From assembly GCA_022428205.1 (NCBI GenBank), contig JAKMCW010000093.1, forward strand, positions 1-64,000: a DNA stretch of 64,000 nucleotides, read 5' to 3'. The notes below the pieces were generated by a model. The model had not been told where the DNA came from. It did not search any database and saw only the letters and a program-made list of their open reading frames with translations. The stretch comes from Flavobacteriales bacterium (GTDB taxonomy: Bacteria > Bacteroidota > Bacteroidia > Flavobacteriales_D > Sanyastnellaceae). Shown in pieces: positions 7,101 to 15,400 of the stretch. Position 1 is the first letter of the stretch, and every line of letters starts with the position of its first letter. The translations under genes and the position numbers were made by a program.

Positions 7101-8454
7101 GTGTGGTGTAGAAACTGTTGTTGGCCACGATGTAGCGCACATCGTGCTTTCTGCACATGTCGAGGAGGAAGTCGTTGACCACCTTCTCTTCCTCCAATCC
7201 GTGCCGGTTGAGCTCAGCGTAAAAGTGTTCGCCGAAATGGGCCTTCCACCACAGAAAAGCTTCCTCCGCCTGGCGGTCTCCCACGTTGAGCAATAAGCTC
7301 GGCACTTCACTGAACAGACCACCCGTGGTGACAATCAGGTCTTCCTTGTATTCGAGCAGTTGTGTGCGGTCGATGCGCGGGACGTAGTAAAAGCCGTCAG
7401 TAAAGGCGAGCGAACTCAACTTGGCCAACCGGTGGTAGCCCGCCCTGTTGCGCGCGAGCATCACAATGGGGTAGCCGTCGTCCTTCTTGGACCGATCGGC
7501 ATGGTCTTGACAGACGTTGAGCTCTGCCCCAACGATGGGCTTGATGCCCGCCTTGTTGGCGGCGCGCACGAAATGGAACGCCCCCATCATGTTGCCACGG
7601 TCGGTGATGGCCATGGCGGGCATGCCCGCTTCGACGGCCTTGTCGATCAGGGCCTGTACGCTCGAAGTGGCTTGAAGCACACTGAACTGACTGTGGACGT
7701 GCAAATGCGAAAACGGCACATCCGCAACCGCAGCCGCTCCAGCCGCTGCCGTCTGACCGCCGGCCACAGCAGGGTCCTGCTTGGGGGCCACTTTCGGCTG
7801 GGGTTGGGCGAAGTTGGCGGCTTCAAGTTTCGGCGCCTCATACTGTACCCCTTGACCTTGGGGAAAGCCATCCCGCTGAATGACGCCCCGCTGCACCAAA
7901 GCAAAAAAGCACTTGGCCGTGGCGTCTACGTCATAGGCCGCATCGTGGGCGTCGCCAAACCCGGTCCCAAACAACTTCTCGTGGAGCTCAGTAAGGGTGG
8001 GCCATTTGAATTTGCCGCCGCGTCCGCCTGGAATCGCACAGAATTCAGTGCCCTCGTCTTTTGAGTCTATGAGCGCCTTGTCCGTGACGCGCTCTGCCGC
8101 AGCGCCACGCCGGATCCACTCAGCCCCCATGATGTTGACATCGAATCCGATGTTGTGGCCCATGACGTATTCAGCGCGATCGAGGTCGCGCCCAAACTCC
8201 TCCAGAACGGCATCCAAATCGTGTCCCTCTGCTTCGGCCCGCTCGGTGGTGATGCCATGGACCTTGGCCGCATTGTAGGGTATGGTAAACCCGTCCGGTT
8301 TTACAATCCGGTTCCCGCGCGACACCAACTTCCCTTCCGGTGTGTGCAGCTGCCATGCCAATTGAACCAGACGCGGCCAGTTCTCTCCATCGGTGAGCGG
8401 CGCATTCCAATCCCTTGGCAATCCGGTGGTCTCGGTATCGTAAACGAGAATCAT
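4156..8454 (-). CDS. dnaE: DNA polymerase III alpha subunit with fused N-terminal 3'-5' exonuclease
   Basis: The 1432-residue protein is the replicative polymerase. Order of domains: DnaQ-like exonuclease, residues 1-~195 (YDTETTGLPRDW, VMGHNIGFDVN, HDAAYDVDATAKCF); an Ala/Pro-rich linker; PHP domain from ~250 (FSHLHVHSQFSVLQAT); the C-family polymerase core (GPGRGSAAGSAVAYC, LPDIDIDFDDEGR with catalytic Asps); helix-hairpin-helix region; and a C-terminal OB fold (ISFGGMVTEAEHKIGKNGRPW). The exonuclease acidic residues are present, so proofreading in cis is expected. This layout is, as I recall, standard for Bacteroidota and differs from PolC, where the exonuclease sits inside the PHP domain. 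The track starts at a GTG (8502); homologues begin at the MILVYDTETTG methionine, which I chose. folE is divergent from it. Confidence 0.96.
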   Translation of the reverse strand: MILVYDTETTGLPRDWNAPLTDGENWPRLVQLAWQLHTPEGKLVSRGNRIVKPDGFTIPYNAAKVHGITTERAEAEGHDLDAVLEEFGRDLDRAEYVMGHNIGFDVNIMGAEWIRRGAAAERVTDKALIDSKDEGTEFCAIPGGRGGKFKWPTLTELHEKLFGTGFGDAHDAAYDVDATAKCFFALVQRGVIQRDGFPQGQGVQYEAPKLEAANFAQPQPKVAPKQDPAVAGGQTAAAGAAAVADVPFSHLHVHSQFSVLQATSSVQALIDKAVEAGMPAMAITDRGNMMGAFHFVRAANKAGIKPIVGAELNVCQDHADRSKKDDGYPIVMLARNRAGYHRLAKLSSLAFTDGFYYVPRIDRTQLLEYKEDLIVTTGGLFSEVPSLLLNVGDRQAEEAFLWWKAHFGEHFYAELNRHGLEEEKVVNDFLLDMCRKHDVRYIVANNSFYTTRQEADAHDILLCVKDAANVSQPKRYVGKRGREFRFGLPNDEFYLKSPEEMKRLFADVPEGFHTVHDIVEGCEGYELERDVLLPAFDIPGEFVHAEDAADGGKRGENAYLRHLTYEGAEKRYPEITDEIRDRIDFELETIERTGYPGYFLIVQDFTTAAREMGVSVGPGRGSAAGSAVAYCTGITNVDPIAYDLLFERFLNPDRVSLPDIDIDFDDEGRGKVIDYVINKYGANQVAQIITYGTMAAKSSIRDTARVMELPLGDADRLSKQMPDISLAKLFKLDDKALKDKLRGQEGLDQVNAIKAIHNGQGLEAEVLKKARVIEGSVRNTGIHACGVIITPDDITKFVPVATAKDSDMVCTQFDNSVAEDAGLLKMDFLGLKTLTIIKDAVRNVKKRSGVELDPEAFPLDDEATYSLFQRGDTVGIFQYESVGMQRYLKDLKPTEFADLIAMNALYRPGPLEYIPAFVRRKHGQEPVKYDLDACEEYLAETYGITVYQEQVMLLSQKLAGFTKGEADTLRKAMGKKKADLIAKMKPKFLEGGEERGHDTTVLEKIWKDWEAFASYAFNKSHSTCYAWVAYQTAYLKANHPAEFMAAVLSNNMSDIKKVTFFMEECRRMGTAVLGPDVNESEFKFAVNAEGAIRFGLGAMSGVGEGAVASIVESRTEEPYKSIFDFAVKVNLKDCNKRVFEALARGGGFDDLPQAIFRSQCFAEDQKGRTTIELAIRYGQATQESENSSQASLFGGDSGAMEIPEPPVPVCEEWAPFDKLAREKEVVGVYLSGHPLDQFKVQLDQFCTPGGLANLDDLAAARGRTISFGGMVTEAEHKIGKNGRPWGGMTVEDYHGSRRMPFWRDDYIKFKDFMTDGWFLYIKGKVQMKQFRGADELEFKVTRIELLSDVLEKLAGRLRVQLNLEKVSEGMVEEVCQLIEAHEGGVGVTVELHHPDAVLEMPSRRKRVELTPELLDGLDALDGVKYKVMGSGG

Positions 8455-8557
8455 AGCGCCAATTTCGCCCAATTGGTCGGTGTGACCGCGCATTGTGGAC
8501 ACCCCGTGGATTGAACATCATCCGCCCGAATTTGCTTTTATCCTACACACCCTTGCG

Positions 8558-9247
8558 ATGACCACCTCCAACCCCATTCCAAACGGCGGATTTGACCGCA
8601 GCACCTCCACTGACATCATGGGCGATGACCATGTGGGCACATCTGTGGACACACCTCTTCGCTCCGATGCATTTGCGCTGAGTGACGCCGAGAAAATCGC
8701 GCGAATTGAACCGCTCTTTCGCGAAATCATGGAAGTCATGGGCTTGGATCTAACCGACGACAGCTTGTCGGGCACGCCGCACAGGGTGGCCAAGATGTAC
8801 GTGCAAGAGATTTTTCGTGGATTGAATCCAGAGAATCACCCAGTCTGCCGCACCTTCAACAACACGTATCAGTATGGAGAGATGCTGGTGGAAAAGGACA
8901 TCAACCTCAATTCTACTTGCGAGCATCACTTCCTGCCCATCACGGGAAAAGCACATGTAGCCTACCGCTCTTCAGGCCGGGTGATTGGACTCAGCAAAAT
9001 CAATCGATTGGTGGACCATTACGCCAAGCGTCCGCAGGTACAAGAGCGCTTGACGCGGCAGATTGCGGAAGCCCTCAAATCGATCCTCGATACGGAGGAT
9101 GTCGCGGTTGTCATAGAAGCGAAGCACCTTTGCGTCTCCAGCCGAGGCATTGAGGACGAGCAGAGTTCAACGGTCACCGCCGATTACCACGGCGCCTTCA
9201 AACAGGACGCTGCCCGCCGCGAATTCCTTGACCACATTCGGGGCTAA
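8558..9247 (+). CDS. folE: GTP cyclohydrolase I
   Basis: The enzyme opens GTP to 7,8-dihydroneopterin triphosphate, the first step of folate and pterin synthesis. The 229-residue product has the family signatures GTPHRVAKMYVQEIF, the zinc and active-site motif STCEHHFLPITGKAHVAY, and IGLSKINRLVDHYAKRPQVQERLT, plus the second zinc Cys in KHLCVSSRGI. About 45 residues at the N terminus are low in similarity to anything I know. The track start is a GTG at 8495; the ATG at 8558 (MTTSNPIPNGGF) is preferred because the longer form would overlap the likely dnaE promoter region. It stands alone, divergent from dnaE, with rpsP downstream behind its own promoter. Confidence 0.96.
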   Translation: MTTSNPIPNGGFDRSTSTDIMGDDHVGTSVDTPLRSDAFALSDAEKIARIEPLFREIMEVMGLDLTDDSLSGTPHRVAKMYVQEIFRGLNPENHPVCRTFNNTYQYGEMLVEKDINLNSTCEHHFLPITGKAHVAYRSSGRVIGLSKINRLVDHYAKRPQVQERLTRQIAEALKSILDTEDVAVVIEAKHLCVSSRGIEDEQSSTVTADYHGAFKQDAARREFLDHIRG

Positions 9248-9268
9248 TTCGCTTTCCTGATCAAAAGG

Positions 9269-9299
9269 TTGTTCGGCCATCGGTCGCGCACTATCTTCG
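9269..9299 (+). promoter_or_regulatory. Likely promoter of rpsP-rimM
   Basis: TTG at 9269-9271 and TATCTTCG at 9292-9299 are 20 bases apart, close to the Bacteroidota pattern TTTG-N19-TAnnTTTG with one mismatch in the -7 box. rpsP starts 58 bases further on. Confidence 0.45.
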
Positions 9300-9357
9300 C
9301 GCCCCATTTTACTAGTATCAACAACGGGGTTTCGGACCCTTCTAAAACGTTTTTCAA

Positions 9358-10008
9358 ATGGCAACACGCCTCCGCCTCCAACGTCACGGTAAGAAAGGCA
9401 AGCCCTTCTACCACATTGTAGCTGCTGATTCCCGCTCAAAGCGCGACGGCCGGTTTATCGAGAAAGTCGGTACCTACAACCCCAACACCAACCCCGCCAC
9501 GATTGATGTCGTGCACGATCGCGCCCTCTATTGGTTGCAGGTCGGTGCAGAAATGAGCCATACGGCCCGCGCGATCCTCAAGTACAAAGGCGTGGTTTAC
9601 CACAGCCATCTCCTGAACGGTGTCAAAAAAGGTGCCCTCACCGAAGAGCAGGCTCAGGCCAAGTTTGAAGAGTGGTTGCGCGACAAGGAGGGCAAAGTAG
9701 CCCAGAAGTCAAGCAAGCTCTCTGCTGCTGCTGAAGAAGCCCGCATCAAGGCCCTCGCTCGCGAGAAAGAAGTCAACGACGCCCGCGCCAAGGAAATTGC
9801 CGGCAAGCAAGCTGAATTGGCTGCTGAAGCGGCAGCTGCCCAGGCTGAAGCTGAAGCGGCAGCCGCTCCCGCTGAGGAGGCTCCCGCTGCTGAAGAAGCA
9901 CCCGCTGCTGAAGAGGCACCCGCTGCTGAAGAAGCACCCGCTGCTGAAGAGGCTCCTGCTGAAGAGGAGAAGCCTGCTGAAGAGGGTGGCGATGAGAAGG
10001 AAGGCTAA
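9358..10008 (+). CDS. rpsP: 30S ribosomal protein S16 with long Ala/Glu-rich tail
   Basis: Residues 1-~80 are a typical S16 ([38 protein letters not shown]), a small-subunit protein needed for 30S assembly. The S16 core is normally 80-90 residues; here the protein is 216. The extra part is a predicted helical, charged stretch (~115-175, [24 protein letters not shown]) and then a low-complexity tail of AAEEAP units encoded by near-perfect 18-base repeats. Tails of this sort are common in Bacteroidota S16. A good terminator follows 25 bases after the stop, and rimM comes next, a usual S16 neighbour. Confidence 0.96.
   Translation: MATRLRLQRHGKKGKPFYHIVAADSRSKRDGRFIEKVGTYNPNTNPATIDVVHDRALYWLQVGAEMSHTARAILKYKGVVYHSHLLNGVKKGALTEEQAQAKFEEWLRDKEGKVAQKSSKLSAAAEEARIKALAREKEVNDARAKEIAGKQAELAAEAAAAQAEAEAAAAPAEEAPAAEEAPAAEEAPAAEEAPAAEEAPAEEEKPAEEGGDEKEG
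9883..9954 (+). repeat. Four tandem 18-bp repeats in the 3' end of rpsP
   Basis: The unit CCCGCTGCTGAAGARGCA (the last copy ends in GCT) occurs four times head to tail and encodes PAAEEA. Copies differ only in Glu codon GAA/GAG and the last base, in an alternating pattern that points to growth of the array by two-unit steps. Confidence 0.85.
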
Positions 10009-10033
10009 TCCCTTCCAAAACACAACACTTTCA

Positions 10034-10062
10034 GAAGCCACCTTCGGGTGGCTTCTTCATTT
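10034..10062 (+). terminator. Rho-independent terminator after rpsP
   Basis: GAAGCCACC-TTCG-GGTGGCTTC is a perfect 9-bp stem with a stable TTCG tetraloop, followed by TTCATTT. It lies between rpsP and rimM, so rimM is reached by read-through or by a promoter of its own. Confidence 0.8.
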
Positions 10063-10086
10063 CACGCCAAGTCCGAAATTCGCACC

Positions 10087-10614
10087 ATGACCGCTGTGGA
10101 TGACATGTTTGAGTTGGGCAAAACCCTCAAGCCACATGGGCTCAAAGGGGAAGTCGCCATCAAATTAGATGTGGACGTCCCCCAGCATTACGCCAAGCTC
10201 GACATGGTCTGGGTGGAGCGCCAAGGCACCCTTGTCCCTTACACCATCACCTCGATTTCCATCCGCCCAAAGTCGACTGTAGTCACGTTTGACGGTGTGG
10301 ATGACATCGAAGGGGCGCAAGCCATGTCAGGGCATCGGTTGCTGCTACCGACGGCAGCATTGCCCCCGTTGGATGGACTTCGCTTCTATTACCACGAAGT
10401 GGTGGGCTATGCGCTGGTCGACCAAACATTTGGCCCCTTGGGCGACATCATCACCGTGCTGGATTTGCCAGGCAATCCGCTGTTCAAGTCCCAGCTTGGC
10501 GAACGAGAGGGCCTCTTCCCCATCATGGATGAAACCCTCGTGGAGGTGGACCGGGAAGCCCGCACAATCAAGGTCAATATGCCGGAGGGCCTGCCTGCCC
10601 TGTATTTCGGCTGA
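10087..10614 (+). CDS. rimM: Ribosome maturation factor RimM
   Basis: RimM binds S19 and helps late assembly of the 30S head. The 175-residue product has the N-terminal barrel (ELGKTLKPHGLKGEVAIKLD, the classical G-x-hxGxxG region) and the C-terminal PRC-barrel (YYHEVVGYALVDQTFGPLGDI, LFPIMDETLVEVDREARTI). The track begins at a GTG (10048) inside the rpsP terminator; the ATG at 10087 (MTAVDDMFELG) is the sound start. It follows rpsP, a known gene pair for 30S synthesis and maturation; trmD, often third in such operons, is absent here. A short hairpin with a T run follows at 10671. Confidence 0.94.
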   Translation: MTAVDDMFELGKTLKPHGLKGEVAIKLDVDVPQHYAKLDMVWVERQGTLVPYTITSISIRPKSTVVTFDGVDDIEGAQAMSGHRLLLPTAALPPLDGLRFYYHEVVGYALVDQTFGPLGDIITVLDLPGNPLFKSQLGEREGLFPIMDETLVEVDREARTIKVNMPEGLPALYFG

Positions 10615-10670
10615 GGCCCATTGTAGTCTGTTTCTCATTTCGGCGTCGGAGCGACAGAAGCTGCGTCGAT

Positions 10671-10693
10671 AGCCCTTGAATTGCAGGGCTTTT
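10671..10693 (+). terminator. Probable terminator after rimM
   Basis: AGCCCT-TGAATTGC-AGGGCT followed by TTT: a perfect 6-bp stem with an 8-base loop. The rest of the 248-base gap between rimM and the PhoH-like gene shows no gene or RNA that I recognise. Confidence 0.5.
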
Positions 10694-10862
10694 CGTGCGG
10701 TCCAAAAACTGTCCCCCATTCTGAGTGAAGAAGTCCTCCGTGGTCCTTTTCACTCAGGCTCATACCGGCAATAGCTTGGGTTTGTCCTTCGGGGCATCAA
10801 ACATCATCATGGGCTTGAAGCAATCTCCCCAGGAGAACCAAAGGCTCGACAACTGACGCGAT

Positions 10863-12320
10863 TTGACAACCAAGCACCCCCTCATCTCCCCCGAGCAGCC
10901 TGAACATGGTGCTTTGGACACTGTCACTTCAGAAACCGTCGCCACCAAAACGCTCAAGCAGCGGGCCGGCAAATCAGCACCGTCCGTGCATCAAAAAGTC
11001 AAGGTGTTTGTGATTGACACCTCGGTCTTGCTGCATGACCACAATGCGATTGGCAACTTCGAGGACAACAGGATCGCCATTCCCATCACCGTGCTCGAAG
11101 AGCTCGACACATTTAAGGTGGGCAATGACACGAAGAATTTTGAGGCCCGTGAATGCATCCGCATCATTGACCGGCTGAGCAAGGATTTCACCCTGAAGGA
11201 CTGGATTCCTCTTGGCAATGAAGCAGAGGGCCTGATGCGCATCGTGATGAGCTCAGAAGGCCACCCGAGCGGACTAGATGCAGCCCGTGTGTTCGACAAG
11301 AAGACCAATGACCACAAAATACTGAGCGCGGCCCTGCAATTGCAGCACGACGAGCCCGATATGAAAGTGGTGCTCGTCTCCAAGGATATTAACCTTCGGC
11401 TCAAGGCCAAGGCGCTCAACCTTCCTGCAGAGGACTATAAAACGGGCAAGGTCAAGGACAAGCAACACCTGTACTCAGGCAAAACCTTGCTTGAAGACGT
11501 GGACGCCGAAGTGGTGCGCAAGATGTACGTCTCCGGACAGACGCGCAAGATCAGCGTGCTTGGCAAAGAGCGGAAGAACAATCACTTCTACATCCTGCGC
11601 AACCAATCTGCTTCTGCACTCGGCTACTTCAATGAGTCCAAGAAGTTGATTGAGCGGGTGGACAAGCGCTATGCTTACGGCATCAAGCCCAAGAATGCAG
11701 AGCAGGCCTTTGCCCTGCACGCGATTCTCAATCCTGACATTCACCTCGTTACTGTCAGCGGTGTGGCCGGAACAGGCAAGACCCTCCTCGCCTTGGCCGG
11801 CGCATTGGAACAGAAAAACCGGTACGACCAGATCATCTTGGCCCGCCCCATTGTGCCTTTGAGCAACAAAGACCTCGGTTTTCTTCCAGGTGATGCAGAG
11901 GAGAAGGTCAATCCTTACATGCAGCCACTTTGGGACAACCTGAACTTCATCAAAAGCCAGTTTGGCCAGAACGAGCGGAAGTACCGGGCCATCGAAGAAA
12001 TGCGGGAGGCGGGTAAGATCACAATCTGTCCCCTGGCCTACATCCGCGGGCGCAGCTTGTCCAATGTCATCTTCATAGTGGACGAGGCCCAGAACCTGAC
12101 GCCGCACGAAGTCAAGACCATCATCACCCGGGCCGGTGAGAACTCTAAGATCATCCTCACCGGGGATGTGCGGCAGATCGATACCCCTTATTTGGACGAA
12201 CAATCCAACGGCATGAGCCATGTGATTGACCGGCTAAAGGGGCGCGAGCTTTTTTGCCATGTAACCCTCGATAAGGGCGAGCGCAGTGACTTGGCCAATT
12301 TGGCCAACGAGCATCTCTGA
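10863..12320 (+). CDS. PhoH family ATPase with N-terminal PIN domain (YlaK type)
   Basis: Residues ~47-185 form a PIN ribonuclease-like domain (KVFVIDTSVLLHDHNAI, ITVLEELDTFK, TNDHKILSAALQL, VLVSKDINLRLKAKAL) with the expected acidic residues. Residues ~270-485 are a PhoH-type ATPase or helicase core: Walker A GVAGTGKTLLAL (~300-311), Walker B VIFIVDEAQNLTP and the motif LTGDVRQIDTPYLD. PIN-PhoH proteins are thought to be RNA-acting unwinding nucleases. No ATG is available near the right place: the frame starts with TTG at 10863, giving ~46 low-similarity residues before the PIN domain; a GTG at the KVFVIDTS region is an alternative that would trim it all. It is a single gene. Confidence 0.9.
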   Translation: MTTKHPLISPEQPEHGALDTVTSETVATKTLKQRAGKSAPSVHQKVKVFVIDTSVLLHDHNAIGNFEDNRIAIPITVLEELDTFKVGNDTKNFEARECIRIIDRLSKDFTLKDWIPLGNEAEGLMRIVMSSEGHPSGLDAARVFDKKTNDHKILSAALQLQHDEPDMKVVLVSKDINLRLKAKALNLPAEDYKTGKVKDKQHLYSGKTLLEDVDAEVVRKMYVSGQTRKISVLGKERKNNHFYILRNQSASALGYFNESKKLIERVDKRYAYGIKPKNAEQAFALHAILNPDIHLVTVSGVAGTGKTLLALAGALEQKNRYDQIILARPIVPLSNKDLGFLPGDAEEKVNPYMQPLWDNLNFIKSQFGQNERKYRAIEEMREAGKITICPLAYIRGRSLSNVIFIVDEAQNLTPHEVKTIITRAGENSKIILTGDVRQIDTPYLDEQSNGMSHVIDRLKGRELFCHVTLDKGERSDLANLANEHL

Positions 12321-12426
12321 CCGGCCATCGTCAGCGGAGGCAAACTCTGCATTCACATCGGTGAACCGCAAGTAAAAGAGGGCATCAAAGGGATTTGCTT
12401 CGGGGTGACAATCATCCCACAATCCC

Positions 12427-13104
12427 ATGAGATTCCCTTCCTTCCTCTCCCTCTTCATTGCGACGTGTCTGCTTTCCGGACCCCTCGCTGCCCAATGGCC
12501 CTCAATTCGTGCAGGCTGCTCTGCTGAACTCGACGGCGACGGTGTTGTCGGCCTGAGCGACCTGCTGGTGGTACTGGCTGAGTTCGGTACGACATGTGAC
12601 TCGGAACCGCCTGAAGACGGTTGGCCACAGCTGCACATCACCGAGCTGCACTACAATCCAGCTTCCACCCAGGGCAATGACAGTGAATTCGAATTCCTCG
12701 AGGTCTACAACCCCGGTGCAGCAGACGTTGACCTTGAAGGCTGGTCGCTCTCGGAAGGCCTCAGCTTCACCTTTCCCCAAGGCGCCAACATTGCTGGGGG
12801 CGGTTACCTCGTGGTGGCCGCCATGGACGCGACCTATTCAGGCCTGGGATACCCCGTCTACGATTGGGGGTCAGGTGGACTTCACAACTCCGGTGAGCTC
12901 ATCGCCTTGAGGTCGCCTGACGGTGCCGTCATGGAATCGGTTCAATACAGCGACAGCGGCGATTGGGACAGTGCCCCAGATGGGCAAGGGCCGTCGCTAG
13001 AGCGGCTGTTCCTTACTGGAGACCCTCACAGTGCTGCGCAATGGAGCGCTTCTATCAATACCGGAGGTACGCCGGGCGCCATCAACAGCCTGTGGGTGGA
13101 CTGA
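12427..13104 (+). CDS. Secreted lamin-tail-domain protein
   Basis: A 225-residue exported protein. Residues 1-22 (MRFPSFLSLFIATCLLSGPLAAQ) are a signal peptide. Residues ~33-52, ELDGDGVVGLSDLLVVLAEF, match a dockerin-like calcium-binding motif often found near the start of exported Bacteroidota proteins. Residues ~70-185 fit the lamin tail (LTD) domain: LHITELHYNPAS, EFEFLEVYNPGAADVDLEGWSL, FTFPQGANIAGGGYLVVA, ELIALRSPDGAVMESVQY. The last ~35 residues (SLERLFLTGDPHSAAQWSAS...TPGAIN) also belong to bacterial LTD proteins. There is no T9SS sorting domain. LTD proteins in bacteria are extracellular and often attached to nucleases or adhesins. Its binding partner is unknown. It converges with the maltose phosphorylase gene. 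Confidence 0.82.
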   Translation: MRFPSFLSLFIATCLLSGPLAAQWPSIRAGCSAELDGDGVVGLSDLLVVLAEFGTTCDSEPPEDGWPQLHITELHYNPASTQGNDSEFEFLEVYNPGAADVDLEGWSLSEGLSFTFPQGANIAGGGYLVVAAMDATYSGLGYPVYDWGSGGLHNSGELIALRSPDGAVMESVQYSDSGDWDSAPDGQGPSLERLFLTGDPHSAAQWSASINTGGTPGAINSLWVD

Positions 13105-13109
13105 AGCCC

Positions 13110-15383
13110 TCAGGACAGGTGGGCCGCTTCTCCGTCGATGACGACCTGGAGCGGCTCACCCGTCTGAAGGTGCACCTGGGTGCCATCGGCGTTCACTGTT
13201 ACTTTAAGTTGTCGTCCCCGGAAGTGCAGCTGAAAGCTGTAGCCCTTCCATGCGGCGGGCAACATGGGCGTGAAATGCGGTATTCCATCGCGGACCCTGA
13301 ATCCCCCAAAGCCTTCCACAACGCTCATCCAAGTCCCGGCCATGCTCGTAATGTGCAGGCCTTGGTAGGCTTCGCTGTTGTAATCGTCAAGGTCCAATCT
13401 GGCGGTGCGCAAGTACATCTCGACGGCTTTTTCCTCTAATCCGAGTTTGGCGGCGAGCACCACATGAACGCATGGACTCAGACTGCTTTCATGCACCGTC
13501 CTGGGCTCATAGAATTCGAAGTTTTCGCGGTGGGTTTCCAGGTCAAACTCGTCTTCAAAGAAGTAGAAACCCTGCAGGGTGTCGGCCTGCTTGATAAACA
13601 CCGAGCGCAAAATGCGGTCCCAGCTCCAGTGCTGGTTGATGGGCCGTTGATCTTGCGGCAGCGACGCGACGAGCGTTTGCTCCTTGTCCATGAAGCCGTC
13701 CTGCTGCAAGAAAACACGCGTCCCCTCGAGTTTGGGGTAATACATGCCTTCCATGACCGCTTCCCAATGTGGGCGCTCATCGGATTCACTGAAGGTCCAC
13801 CGCTTGTTTTGGCTGAGCAATTCCTCCGGCGCGTGGGCCTTCATCCAGTCCAAAGCAGCACATGCCCTGCGAAGACACCAAGCTGCCAACCGGTTGGTGT
13901 ACCAGTTGTTGTTGACGTTGTTCTCGTATTCGTTGGGGCCCGTCACACCGAGCATCACCCACGCCTGTTTGGCTTCAGACCAATTGACACGCTGTGCCCA
14001 AAAACGCGCCACTCCGAGGATGACCTCCCATCCTCCTGCTGCGAGATATTGCTCATCCCCCGTGTACCGGATATAGTTGTGGATGGCATAGACCATGGCC
14101 CCATTCCGGTGAATCTCCTCAAAGGTGATCTCCCACTCATTGTGGCACTCCTCGCCATTCATGGTGACCATGGGATACAATGCTGCGCCGCCCTCAAAAC
14201 CGAGCTTTTGCGCATTTTCTATCGCACGTTCGAGGTGTTGACGGCGGTATACCAGCAATTGTTTGGCCACCTCGGAAGGGTGAGTGCCCAAATAGAAGGG
14301 CAGACAATACGCCTCGGTGTCCCAATAACTGGCGCCCCCATACTTCTCTCCAGTGAACCCCTTTGGACCAATATTCAAACGGGGGTCGTCGCCAGTAAAT
14401 GTCTGGTTCAAATGGAAGATGTTGAAACGGATGGCCTGTTGAGCGGCTTCGTCTCCATCGATGGTGATGTCAGCGCGCTCCCAGATGCGTTCCCAGGCCA
14501 TCATGTGGTCTTGAAGGGCGGCATTCCATCCCTTGTCGACCGCCGACCCGACTTTTTCTTGAGCACGCAGAAGCAGCTGGTCCTCATGGTGGTCCATGCC
14601 TCTCAGCAGCGCAACCGTCTTGTCCACCACAATTCTGGAGCCTGGCTCTACGGTGAAGTCATGAAGAACCGCGTGACCTTCTGAACCGCCTCGGGACTTG
14701 GATGCGGAAGACCGACCGTCAAACCAAGCCGAAGACCTCATGGCATGTGCCACACGGAAGTCCGTTTTACGCGTGGCCACCAAAAGGTGTCCTCCCACAT
14801 CGTCTCCACCTGCTTCAAGCGTTCGCCAAAATCGCTCCTCCCAATTGGCGTCTTCGTTGGTGACATTGCCGTCCAAAATGGATGCCAGCGAAAGTGTCCC
14901 CTCGCCGCTGAGCACATCGACCGAATAGCGCAAATGCGCCGTTTCCACGTCGGCCATGCTGACGAAGCGCTGAGCCTTCACCGATAAGTGCATCTCCCCT
15001 ACGGTCGCCTCGAAAGTCCGGGTCAAGACGCCCCGCAACATGTCAAGTTCACGGCGAAAATGTCGGGGCACTTGCCGGGCTAGGTCGAGCTCCTCACCAT
15101 TGGCTTGGACGTGGATGGAAGTCCAATCAGGCGCATTCAAGACCTTGGCGAAGTACTCGGGGTAGCCATTCTTCCACCATCCCACCTTGGTCTTGTCGGG
15201 GTAGTATACACCACCGACGTAGCTTCCCCTCAGGTGGTCACCACTGTATTGCTCTTCATGATTGGCGCGTTGGCCGAACCGGCCATTTCCCACACTGAAG
15301 ATGGACTCAGAACTCCGTTGGCGTTCTGGATGAAATCCGCTCTCGACCACTTTCCAAGGGTCGACATCCAAGTATCTCAGCAT
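13110..15383 (-). CDS. Maltose phosphorylase-type glycoside hydrolase family 65 enzyme
   Basis: A 757-residue GH65 phosphorylase, expected to split maltose with phosphate into glucose and beta-glucose 1-phosphate in the cytoplasm. It has the N-terminal beta-sandwich (SESIFSVGNGRFGQRANHEE), the (alpha/alpha)6 barrel with YWDTEAYCLPFYL, and the catalytic acid region GVTGPNEYENNVNNNWYTN with Glu485 in the place of the general acid. The segment TVHESSLSPCVH near residue 640 is the phosphate loop. Length is normal for the family. It is the last gene of the operon pfkA-gap-kinase-pgmB-malP, 17 bases after pgmB, whose product uses the beta-glucose 1-phosphate made here. Kojibiose or trehalose phosphorylase activity cannot be ruled out from sequence reading, but the amylase and SusCD genes nearby favour maltose. 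Confidence 0.92.
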   Translation of the reverse strand: MLRYLDVDPWKVVESGFHPERQRSSESIFSVGNGRFGQRANHEEQYSGDHLRGSYVGGVYYPDKTKVGWWKNGYPEYFAKVLNAPDWTSIHVQANGEELDLARQVPRHFRRELDMLRGVLTRTFEATVGEMHLSVKAQRFVSMADVETAHLRYSVDVLSGEGTLSLASILDGNVTNEDANWEERFWRTLEAGGDDVGGHLLVATRKTDFRVAHAMRSSAWFDGRSSASKSRGGSEGHAVLHDFTVEPGSRIVVDKTVALLRGMDHHEDQLLLRAQEKVGSAVDKGWNAALQDHMMAWERIWERADITIDGDEAAQQAIRFNIFHLNQTFTGDDPRLNIGPKGFTGEKYGGASYWDTEAYCLPFYLGTHPSEVAKQLLVYRRQHLERAIENAQKLGFEGGAALYPMVTMNGEECHNEWEITFEEIHRNGAMVYAIHNYIRYTGDEQYLAAGGWEVILGVARFWAQRVNWSEAKQAWVMLGVTGPNEYENNVNNNWYTNRLAAWCLRRACAALDWMKAHAPEELLSQNKRWTFSESDERPHWEAVMEGMYYPKLEGTRVFLQQDGFMDKEQTLVASLPQDQRPINQHWSWDRILRSVFIKQADTLQGFYFFEDEFDLETHRENFEFYEPRTVHESSLSPCVHVVLAAKLGLEEKAVEMYLRTARLDLDDYNSEAYQGLHITSMAGTWMSVVEGFGGFRVRDGIPHFTPMLPAAWKGYSFQLHFRGRQLKVTVNADGTQVHLQTGEPLQVVIDGEAAHLS

Positions 15384-15400
15384 GGCCGAAATTTAAGCGG

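Noticed and set aside
9709-10041. Minus-strand ORF with FFSSGC repeats
   Set aside because: Antisense to the 18-bp repeats in rpsP. The repeat look comes from the S16 tail.
10694-10862. Possible small RNA or riboswitch in the gap before the PhoH-like gene
   Set aside because: Apart from the hairpin after rimM I see no conserved fold or known element; the gap is left as plain intergenic sequence.
13464-14684. Plus-strand ORF of 406 residues
   Set aside because: It is antisense to the maltose phosphorylase gene, has no start context, motif or family pattern, and reads like the shadow of a GC-rich gene.
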